Assembly (NCBI GenBank): GCA_031286185.1
Contig: JAITUS010000118.1
Coordinates: forward strand, 1 to 11,343
DNA length: 11,343 nt
Reading direction: 5' to 3'
Source: Rickettsiales bacterium
GTDB taxonomy: Bacteria > Pseudomonadota > Alphaproteobacteria > Rickettsiales > Anaplasmataceae
Positions 5,342 through 11,343 of this stretch are shown piece by piece. Position 1 is the stretch's first letter, and every line of letters starts with the position of its first letter. The notes under the pieces are model-generated. The model saw nothing but the letters and a program-made list of their open reading frames with translations. It was not told where the DNA came from and did no database searches. Both the position numbers and the translations under genes were made by a program.

Positions 5342-7060
5342 ATGCACGGCAGCTCTCAGTATTTGTTTGACATTATAATTTTACTTTCCGCTGCTGTGTT
5401 TATAGTTATAGCGTTTTGGAAAATGAATATCAGCCCAGTGCTCGGTTACTTCGTTGCAGGTGCGTTGATTGGTTCTCATGGATTTAATCTGATACATTCA
5501 GCTGATGCAATGGATAATTTTGCAGAATTTGGCGTAGTTTTTCTATTATTCATTATAGGCCTTGAGTTGACCTTTGAACGCCTCATTGCCATGCGTATTC
5601 ATGTATTTGGATTTGGTTCCCTTCAAGTTATAGTTACCATGGTAGCGATATGGTGCATTGCTCTTGCTTTTGGAGTGAACACTAACATGGCGGCAGTTAT
5701 CGGCGGTGGGCTTGCATTGTCCTCAACGGCAATAGTGTTACAGGTTCTGCAGGAAAAAGGTTCCCAAGCAAGTCAAGTTGGTAGGTTGTCAATAGCAGTA
5801 CTATTAATGCAAGATTTTGCAGTGGTACCGCTAATAGTATTAGTACCCTTACTTACTGGTAGTTCTGAAAACAGTCTGATAAGCTCACTGGCAGGTTCAT
5901 TAGTACAAGCAGCTATTGCATTAGTGTTGATATTTATAACTGGTAGGTTATTACTCAGACCCTTATTTTCGGTTATTGCTAAAATGGAAAGTAACGAGGT
6001 CTTTGTATCAACAACACTCTTAATAATATTAGGAGCAGCATTTATTACCGAGCAATTTCATTTATCAATGGCACTGGGCGCATTCGTTGCTGGGTTATTA
6101 GTCGCAGAAACAGAACACAGGCACTCGGTGGAACACGCGGTGTTGCCATTCAAAGATTTATTTCTCGGCTTATTTTTCATGACTGTCGGTATGTCTATCG
6201 ATATTGACCTTTTACTCAATAAATTGCCGCTAATTACTTTATTGTCGATCATCCTTATCGTTTTAAAAACATCTATCATATATGTACTGTGTAGATTTTT
6301 TTGGTTTAAGAGTGCACCTGCCATACAAGCTGGATTATTGCTTGCACAGGGTGGTGAATTTGCATTTATCCTGTTTCGCTTAGCAGATGAGTTAGATGTA
6401 CTACCAAGTGAAATCGCTCAAGTGCTTATGATGGTAACTACGGTAACTATGGCTTTCACTCCTCTTCTATCGGGACTTGGAGAGTGGATAGCAAATTCAT
6501 TTAGCACTGAGAAAGTAATATTAGACGATGAAGCAATTGAGACAGATACACAAGATCTCTATAACCATGTAGTAGTTGCTGGATTCGGCAGGGTAGGATA
6601 TATGGTAACAAAAATGCTTACCGCAGAGCATCTAAGTTACGTTGTTGTAGATATTCAATTAAAGATAGTCAAAGAAGGGAAAAGCGACAGCTTTCCTATA
6701 TATCTCGGAGATGCTACGAGATATGAAATTTTAAAATCAGTAGGAATAGAAAGAGCCCAAGCTCTCGTGATTTCAATAAAGAACGAAGTTACTATAAAGA
6801 AGATTGTTTCTCTAGTTGCAACAAATTTTCCACATGTAAATATTATAATACGCCTACCAGATCTGAGTAATGTAGAAGCTTACAAAGATCTAGGGGCTAG
6901 TAAAATTATTCCGGAGACATCTGAGATTGGGTTGCAGCTTGGTGGAGCAGCACTGAGCCTAAGTGGAATTAGCGAAAGCGGAGTTGAGTCCTTAAAAAGT
7001 AGATTTAGGAAAGGCAATTATAGCATGATAAAGGATATTAGCAGCGATATAGATGAATGA
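5342..7060 (+). CDS. KefC-like monovalent cation:proton antiporter (CPA2) with RCK/TrkA-N domain
   Basis: This is an inner-membrane cation/proton exchanger of the CPA2 family, which handles K+ or Na+ against H+ and cytoplasmic pH. The first 385 or so residues are a series of hydrophobic helices with family landmarks: GYFVAGALIGSHG near 35-47, FLLFIIGLELTFE near 67-80, and the QD ion-site motif (LLMQDFAVVP, Gln157-Asp158). A cytoplasmic TrkA-N/RCK nucleotide-binding domain follows, with VVVAGFGRVGYMV (Rossmann GFGRVG at 414-419) and LGDATRYEILKSVGIERA. The 572-residue length leaves little after the RCK-N domain, so the protein is KefB/C-like but without an obvious RCK-C domain. It starts 5 bases after the thioredoxin-fold gene and converges on SURF1. 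Ion specificity cannot be read from sequence. Confidence 0.92.
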   Translation: MHGSSQYLFDIIILLSAAVFIVIAFWKMNISPVLGYFVAGALIGSHGFNLIHSADAMDNFAEFGVVFLLFIIGLELTFERLIAMRIHVFGFGSLQVIVTMVAIWCIALAFGVNTNMAAVIGGGLALSSTAIVLQVLQEKGSQASQVGRLSIAVLLMQDFAVVPLIVLVPLLTGSSENSLISSLAGSLVQAAIALVLIFITGRLLLRPLFSVIAKMESNEVFVSTTLLIILGAAFITEQFHLSMALGAFVAGLLVAETEHRHSVEHAVLPFKDLFLGLFFMTVGMSIDIDLLLNKLPLITLLSIILIVLKTSIIYVLCRFFWFKSAPAIQAGLLLAQGGEFAFILFRLADELDVLPSEIAQVLMMVTTVTMAFTPLLSGLGEWIANSFSTEKVILDDEAIETDTQDLYNHVVVAGFGRVGYMVTKMLTAEHLSYVVVDIQLKIVKEGKSDSFPIYLGDATRYEILKSVGIERAQALVISIKNEVTIKKIVSLVATNFPHVNIIIRLPDLSNVEAYKDLGASKIIPETSEIGLQLGGAALSLSGISESGVESLKSRFRKGNYSMIKDISSDIDE

Positions 7061-7108
7061 TTATTTCTTCAGTTCTCCTCTTGTTATCCCAACTCGTAAC
7101 TATTGATG

Positions 7109-7723
7109 TCAGACACTTGAGTGGCGTTTATTTTGTCTATAATAAACTACACACCAAATCAAAGAAAGTGCAAACCAAGTTATCGCATATTCCAAGTGTT
7201 TCATCGGCTGTATAGTTAATTTATTGCTGAAACCTTTCTGCCACAACATGCACTGCTCTAGCTTAATACCAAGTTCATTGGAAATTTCTTCTGTACTTAG
7301 GGTAAACCACGTGTTCAAAGCAGTATCATTTTTGATTAACCAACTTTTGCTTTTACTGCTATCGCAATATAAAACTCCACTCGCAGCTATTTTCTCAATT
7401 TTTGCTTTCTCCTTCTTTTTCTCTCTTACTATTCCTTTATTCACTAGCATGTAATGTCCATTAGTGAGCAGTATAGGAGACAGCACATGATAGCCGCGTT
7501 GCCCTGCAAAAACGTATAGCTCTATGTCACTTAAAATCCCATCAATCTTGACGTGTCTGTAGTTAAATTTTGCAAGATCATTATTGGGCAACAGATAGAC
7601 AACTGGAAGACTCATATTTTTGATAATATTGTTCTTCCAGTTTAATCTAAATAATTGCCACAATCCTAATAAAAAAAGAAGTAAGCAAGGTATAATTAAG
7701 ATAAATATTGTTTTTTTTAACAC
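7109..7723 (-). CDS. SURF1 family cytochrome c oxidase assembly protein
   Basis: SURF1 proteins help assemble haem-aa3 cytochrome c oxidase in the inner membrane. The 204-residue product has the family layout: an N-terminal membrane helix (about 5-24) running into LGLWQLFRLNWK (19-30), a periplasmic domain with GYHVLSP (77-83) and VNKGIV (94-99), and a C-terminal helix starting KHLEYAITWF (175-184). These match the conserved SURF1 boxes. The start is GTG at 7723, one base after the bacterioferritin stop (7725-7727), so translation is probably coupled; no in-frame ATG near it would keep the first helix. The product is slightly shorter than many SURF1 proteins. It converges on the antiporter gene with a 48-base gap that shows no terminator. 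Confidence 0.88.
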   Translation of the reverse strand: MLKKTIFILIIPCLLLFLLGLWQLFRLNWKNNIIKNMSLPVVYLLPNNDLAKFNYRHVKIDGILSDIELYVFAGQRGYHVLSPILLTNGHYMLVNKGIVREKKKEKAKIEKIAASGVLYCDSSKSKSWLIKNDTALNTWFTLSTEEISNELGIKLEQCMLWQKGFSNKLTIQPMKHLEYAITWFALSLIWCVVYYRQNKRHSSV

Positions 7724-7724
7724 C

Positions 7725-8204
7725 TTACATTTGTGTTTTTAGGTGATTTTCAACACCTGTAAGTTCAATAAGAGCAATTTGCTCTTCGATCCAATGGTAG
7801 TGCTCTTCCTCATTTTTCAATAATTCCTCTAATAAGATTACACTAACAAACTCTCTCTCTTTTTCAGCAACAGAAATTGCTTCCCTATAGTCTTTTAAAC
7901 CTTCTTCTTCTAATTTTAAATTATCTTCCAAGATTTTTCGTATTGTATCTTTTGTGAACTTTCCGTCATACTTTGAGATTTCATTTGTGTCTTGAAAGTT
8001 TGGTATACCTTTAAGCAATAAAATTCTTTCTGCTAGCTTATTTGCATGTTCAAGTTCCTCGTCAAGTTCGTCTTTCATTTTCTCTGCAAGTTTATTGATC
8101 CCACTATCTTTGAGAATTGTAGAATGCAAAAAATACTGGCGTATAGAAGTCAACTCACCAGTGAGTGATTTATTCAAATGCTTTATTATTATCTCTTTAT
8201 TCAT
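7725..8204 (-). CDS. bfr: Bacterioferritin, apparently lacking the haem-ligand methionine
   Basis: Bacterioferritin subunits form a 24-mer shell that oxidises Fe(II) and stores iron. This 159-residue four-helix protein keeps all six ferroxidase-centre ligands at positions matching E. coli Bfr: Glu17, Glu50, His53, Glu99, Glu132 and His135 (EExxH-type pattern NEEEH). It also has the family phrase AERILLLKGIPN. The residue matching haem-ligating Met52 is Leu51 (DEELEHAN), so it probably does not bind the inter-subunit haem, or works with another subunit that does. An excellent ribosome site, AAAGGAAGG, precedes ATG 8204. It heads a two-gene unit with SURF1. A ferritin-like relative rather than true Bfr is possible, but the overall match favours Bfr. 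Confidence 0.9.
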   Translation of the reverse strand: MNKEIIIKHLNKSLTGELTSIRQYFLHSTILKDSGINKLAEKMKDELDEELEHANKLAERILLLKGIPNFQDTNEISKYDGKFTKDTIRKILEDNLKLEEEGLKDYREAISVAEKEREFVSVILLEELLKNEEEHYHWIEEQIALIELTGVENHLKTQM

Positions 8205-8213
8205 AACCTTCCT
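8205..8213 (-). promoter_or_regulatory. Strong ribosome binding site of bacterioferritin
   Basis: Reading toward the ATG at 8204, the minus strand gives AAAGGAAGGTT, one of the purine-richest leaders in this window. It fixes the bacterioferritin start with confidence and predicts efficient translation. Confidence 0.65.
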
Positions 8214-8239
8214 TTAGTATAATCTATATAATAATGAAG

Positions 8240-8245
8240 ATTATA
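8240..8245 (-). promoter_or_regulatory. Perfect -10 box upstream of bacterioferritin
   Basis: TATAAT occurs on the minus strand 36 bases before the start codon, a suitable distance. No good -35 box lies 16-18 bases further up (AAGGTT/AGGTTA only), so the promoter is plausible but unproven. No Fur- or iron-box-like palindrome was recognised. Confidence 0.35.
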
Positions 8246-8420
8246 GCAATAGATCTCTTGCATAACCTTTTTCCGATTTTGCGTCAAAACTTGCTTCTGC
8301 TCCTCAAATTGACTATGCCTAGTTGTTGAAGTAAGGTAATTGTTGCAGTAGCCCAGAAATTAGCTGTAATTATGCATAAAATGTTGGTTGATAAAACAGA
8401 ATTTTGTTATTAAAAGATAT

Positions 8421-8723
8421 AGGAGGAGCATAAATTTTACTCAAGGTAGTAATGCCGATGGAAGGGATAAGCAAGAGCAGAGTAAAACTTAGATTTCGTA
8501 TTAGACATGTTGCCGTTCACTTCTGCCTAACAAGTATAATGCGGCTTGGCAAATTAACTGCCATATCAGACCATGGAGAGAACCGTGGAAGCGTACTGCT
8601 TTTAATTTACGTAAAATTATTAAGGGTTATGGAGGTATTTTGATTTATATAAAAATTATTGTTGACTTATGTGCAGAGCCTCTGTTGTTTCAATGTCCTC
8701 CCAATAGGTATATTTATGATTAG
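8421..8723 (+). pseudogene. Possible decayed small gene with a strong orphan Shine-Dalgarno
   Basis: AGGAGGAG at 8421-8428 is a near-perfect ribosome site, but the codon two bases on is ATA (8430), not a usual start. The frame from ATA reads about 20 residues (NFTQGSNADGRDKQEQSKT) to TAG at 8490. It meets a second TAG at 8502, then stays open for 72 codons (including NAAWQINCHIRPWREPWKR) to TAG at 8721. A lost ATG plus two nonsense changes would explain this, but I do not recognise the product. The remaining DNA between bacterioferritin and thrS (8246-8420) shows nothing I can name. Confidence 0.25.
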
Positions 8724-10617
8724 AATTACTTTTTCAGCTGAACAAAAAGTAGAAGAATACAGCGACAGAGTTACTGGTTTTGACATACTACAACCAGACG
8801 TTTTAAAAGAAGCCGTTGCCTTCAGGGTAAACGGTGAGTTATATGATCTCTCACGTGAAATTGAATCTGGCACAGAAATAGAGGTGATACAACTCAGTGA
8901 CGAAATGGGTTTGGATATAATAAGGCACGATACTGCTCATATAATGGCCCAAGCAGTGAAAGAGCTCTTTCCTAACACTCAGATTACCATCGGTCCAACA
9001 ATTCAGGACGGCTTCTACTATGATTTTGCTACAGATCGTACCTTTACCACGGATGATCTTGTTGCAATAGAAAAGAAAATGAAAGAAATCATAAAAAGCA
9101 ATCACAGATTTGTTCGAGAAGTTTGGACGCGTAAGCAAGCAATTGATTTTTTTAGCAGTATAGGTGAAAAATATAAGGTTGATATTATCTCCTCCATACC
9201 AGAGAGTGAAAATCTAACTGTTTATAGACAAGGAGATTTTGTTGACTTGTGCCGCGGTCCGCACTCGCCATCAACAGGTAGAGTCAAAGCGTTTAAACTC
9301 ATGAAAGTTGCAGGAGCATACTGGCGTGGTGATTCTAAGGGTCCAATGTTACAACGAATATATGGCACTGCATGGAGAAATAAGGATGAATTAAACACTT
9401 ATATCGAACGTCTGGAGGAAGCAGAAAAACGCGACCACCGTAAAATCGCTAAGGATATGAACTTGTTTCACATTCAAAAAGAAGCTGTGGGGCAAATTTT
9501 CTGGCATGAACAAGGATATACTTTATATAATATTCTTGAGTCTTATATAAGGAAAAAATTAATAAATAACGGCTATTTTGAAGTAAAAACCCCCATTTTA
9601 GTAAGCAAGGAACTGTGGGAAAAATCAGGGCATTGGGATAAATTTCGTGAAAACATGTTTATTGTTGATGAGTCTGAGGATAAAAAGCTAGCAATAAAAC
9701 CTATGAATTGTCCTTGTCATGTGCAGATTTTTAACTCTCACACCAGAAGTTATCGCGATTTACCAATACGTATGGCGGAGTTTGGCACGTGTCACAGGAA
9801 TGAAAGCTCAGGTTCATTACATGGATTGATGCGAGTACGTGGCTTTACACAAGATGATGCACACATTTTTTGTATGGAAGAACAAGTCAATTCCGAGACT
9901 GTGAAATTTTGTGATCTTTTAAAAGAAGTATACTCAGAGCTTGGGTTCAATGAAGTTTCCGTAAAATTCTCAGACCGTCCAAATGTTAGAGCAGGAAGCG
10001 ATGAAGTGTGGAATAGAGCTGAAAAAGCGCTACTTGAAGCAGTAAAAGAAGCAGGACTTAGTTATGAACTCAATCCTGGTGAAGGTGCATTTTATGGCCC
10101 AAAGTTAGAGTTTGTTTTGAAAGATGCAATAGGTAGAAATTGGCAATGTGGAACGTTGCAAGTCGACTTCATTTTACCAGAACGTCTTGGAGCTTTCTAT
10201 ATAGGAGCAGATGGGCAAAAGCATCACCCTGTTATGCTGCATAGGGCACTTCTTGGAACTTTTGAACGTTTTATTGGAATGCTAATAGAGCATTATGCAG
10301 GAAAATTTCCGCTGTGGCTCGCTCCAACGCAACTTGCTATTCTAACTGTCACAAATGAAGCTGACAGCTATGCTACAGAAATTAGCAGTGCTTTAAAAAA
10401 ACAAGGTGTTAGGGTTAACCCCGATTTAACCAATGAAAAAATTAGTTATAAGATACGCTTGCATAGTTCAAATAAGGTTCCTATATTATGGATTGTAGGT
10501 AAAAATGAGGTTGCAAACAAAACTGTGTCACTGAGAAATTTAGGATCGGAAAAACAGGAGTCTTTTTCTTATGAAAAAGCCGCTGAGTTGCTATTAAAAA
10601 GTGTTAATTTGAGTTAA
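8716..10617 (+). CDS. thrS: Threonyl-tRNA synthetase
   Basis: This class II synthetase charges tRNA(Thr) with threonine and edits serine. The 633-residue protein has an N-terminal TGS-like domain (1-60), the editing (SAD) domain with [12 protein letters not shown] and [12 protein letters not shown], a catalytic core, and a C-terminal anticodon-binding domain (from about residue 535). The zinc ligands are present: Cys332 (MNCPCH), His383 (DDAHIF) and His509 (MLHRALLG), with the same spacing as E. coli Cys334/His385/His511. The class II motif 2 region reads [13 protein letters not shown] longer frame starts at 8659, but ATG 8716 gives the expected MIRITF start and has AGGT six bases upstream. 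infC follows after 12 bases, the conserved thrS-infC order. Confidence 0.97.
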   Translation: MIRITFSAEQKVEEYSDRVTGFDILQPDVLKEAVAFRVNGELYDLSREIESGTEIEVIQLSDEMGLDIIRHDTAHIMAQAVKELFPNTQITIGPTIQDGFYYDFATDRTFTTDDLVAIEKKMKEIIKSNHRFVREVWTRKQAIDFFSSIGEKYKVDIISSIPESENLTVYRQGDFVDLCRGPHSPSTGRVKAFKLMKVAGAYWRGDSKGPMLQRIYGTAWRNKDELNTYIERLEEAEKRDHRKIAKDMNLFHIQKEAVGQIFWHEQGYTLYNILESYIRKKLINNGYFEVKTPILVSKELWEKSGHWDKFRENMFIVDESEDKKLAIKPMNCPCHVQIFNSHTRSYRDLPIRMAEFGTCHRNESSGSLHGLMRVRGFTQDDAHIFCMEEQVNSETVKFCDLLKEVYSELGFNEVSVKFSDRPNVRAGSDEVWNRAEKALLEAVKEAGLSYELNPGEGAFYGPKLEFVLKDAIGRNWQCGTLQVDFILPERLGAFYIGADGQKHHPVMLHRALLGTFERFIGMLIEHYAGKFPLWLAPTQLAILTVTNEADSYATEISSALKKQGVRVNPDLTNEKISYKIRLHSSNKVPILWIVGKNEVANKTVSLRNLGSEKQESFSYEKAAELLLKSVNLS

Positions 10618-10632
10618 GGGAGTTAGAATTTG
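10618..10632 (+). promoter_or_regulatory. Ribosome site and non-AUG start of infC
   Basis: GGGAG (10618-10622), seven bases, then TTG (10630-10632). The in-frame TAG at 10624-10626 makes this the earliest possible start. A strong Shine-Dalgarno with a poor start codon is the arrangement IF-3 discriminates against, which suggests self-limiting expression. Confidence 0.7.
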
Positions 10633-11139
10633 CAAATTAAAAAAAACAGAATTAATGAATTCATCACAGCTGAGGAGGTACGCTTAGTTGACCAAAATGG
10701 TAAAATGGTTGGGATTGTGGCAATAAAGCAGGCTTTGGAATCTGCTCAGAATATCGGCTTAGATTTGGTAGAAATCGCGCCTGACTCAATTCCTCCAGTA
10801 TGTAAAATTTTGGATTACAGCAAGCAAAAGTATGATGCAAAAAAGAAAGCAAGTGAAGCAAAGAAGAAACAAAAAACGTTAACGATAAAAGAAATTAAGA
10901 TAGGTCCCAATATTGGCGATCACGACTATGAAACAAAATTGCGTCACGTAAGGGATTTTCTTACACATGGACACAAAATCAAAGTCACAATGAAATTTAG
11001 AGGTAGAGAACTCACAAACACTGAGGTTGGACTGGAAAAACTAGAACGGTTAATTAGAGATACCGAAGATATTGCAAAGGTAGAATTAGCACCTAAACGA
11101 GAAGGAAATCAATATTTTTTAGCTCTGGTTGCTAGGTAG
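10630..11139 (+). CDS. infC: Translation initiation factor IF-3 (TTG start)
   Basis: IF-3 binds the 30S subunit, prevents premature 50S joining and checks the start codon. The 169-residue product has the N-domain (NRINEFITAEEVRLVDQNGKMVG at the start, DLVEIAP at 45-51, PPVCKILDY at 55-63), a lysine-rich linker (about 66-82) and the C-domain (KEIKIGPNIGDHDY, KFRGRE at 122-127, then LAPKREGNQYF). The start is TTG 10630: an in-frame TAG at 10624 blocks any earlier start and no ATG follows until Met26 inside the N-domain. GGGAG (10618-10622) lies 7 bases upstream. Rare start codons on infC allow autoregulation in other bacteria, and the same may hold here. rpmI does not follow within the remaining 200 bases. 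Confidence 0.96.
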   Translation: MQIKKNRINEFITAEEVRLVDQNGKMVGIVAIKQALESAQNIGLDLVEIAPDSIPPVCKILDYSKQKYDAKKKASEAKKKQKTLTIKEIKIGPNIGDHDYETKLRHVRDFLTHGHKIKVTMKFRGRELTNTEVGLEKLERLIRDTEDIAKVELAPKREGNQYFLALVAR

Positions 11140-11225
11140 CAAAATTTGTTCACGGTAAACTGGTTTCTGCTTGAATTAAATAAACTACATTTATAGTTCT
11201 AGAGTGTGATTAAAATATGAGAAAT

Positions 11226-11343
11226 GTATCTGTTCAGTGGAGCGGCAGAAAACGTTTAAATAAGCAAAATTGTTAGAATAAAGTGGGCTAAATAAGATGT
11301 AATGTGGTTGATTTGTTAACACTTTGCACGCTTTTAGGCGAAA
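11226..11343. mobile_element. Second copy of the 175-bp MITE, inverted and cut by the window end
   Basis: From GTATCTGTTCAGTGG the sequence is the reverse complement of 2507 down to 2389, with one substitution (T for C in the GGGC run) and one missing A in about 118 bases. The remaining third of the element and the far target duplication lie beyond the window. It starts 86 bases after infC; nothing else is visible in that gap. Confidence 0.82.

Noticed and set aside
7061..7108. Bidirectional terminator between the antiporter and SURF1 genes
   Set aside because: No inverted repeat of useful length or T-tract is present in the 48 bases.
8452..8643. 63-residue plus-strand gene starting MPMEGISKS
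   Set aside because: The ATG is 23 bases from the Shine-Dalgarno, the product is unrecognised, and a neighbouring frame with stops looks at least as gene-like.
8659..8715. TTG-initiated extension of ThrRS
   Set aside because: It adds 19 residues absent from the family, whereas ATG 8716 has AGGT at a proper distance and the normal TGS start.
1..11343. CRISPR array, tRNA/rRNA, toxin-antitoxin pair or defence island
   Set aside because: No spaced direct repeats, tRNA cloverleaf, rRNA segment or recognisable defence or toxin protein was seen on either strand.

Overview
The window is a piece of an AT-rich alphaproteobacterial chromosome that I assign to Wolbachia. This rests on recognising the proteins (GatB, WSP-family surface protein, Tmk, KefC-like antiporter, SURF1, bacterioferritin, ThrRS, IF-3), on a decayed wsp-like paralogue, and on the dense small palindromic repeats and insertion-sequence debris between genes. 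The assignment comes from the sequence and memory, not from a search.

Layout. Positions 1-117 hold the start of a minus-strand peroxiredoxin. Positions 118-670 are non-coding and include a block with several internal inverted repeats. gatB (671-2101, plus) makes a subunit of the tRNA-dependent amidotransferase. Positions 2102-3314 are a repeat graveyard: a possible terminator hairpin, a solo terminal-repeat relic, a 175-bp miniature element inserted in a palindromic repeat with a target duplication, a truncated IS5-family (IS903-like) transposase with a nonsense codon, and a perfect 104-bp palindrome flanked by TAA. Positions 3315-4095 hold a wsp-family outer-membrane protein broken by two frameshifts, converging on and overlapping the 3' end of tmk (4026-4649, minus).

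A thioredoxin-fold gene and a KefC-like cation/proton antiporter (4764-7060, plus) form a tight pair divergent from tmk. They converge on a minus-strand pair, bacterioferritin then SURF1 (8204 down to 7109), separated by one base, which joins iron storage and cytochrome-oxidase assembly in one transcript. Positions 8205-8715 contain no convincing gene but do hold a strong unused Shine-Dalgarno and a possible decayed reading frame. thrS (8716-10617) and infC (10630-11139, TTG start) follow in the conserved thrS-infC order. The window ends inside a second, inverted copy of the 175-bp miniature element.

The core genes are ordinary housekeeping. I see no defence island, CRISPR array, toxin-antitoxin pair, prophage or clearly new system. 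The points most worth checking are a serine in place of the P-loop glycine of thymidylate kinase, loss of the haem-ligand methionine in bacterioferritin, the poly-A frameshift at the start of the wsp-like gene, and the two young-looking mobile elements (the 175-bp miniature element and the perfect palindrome).
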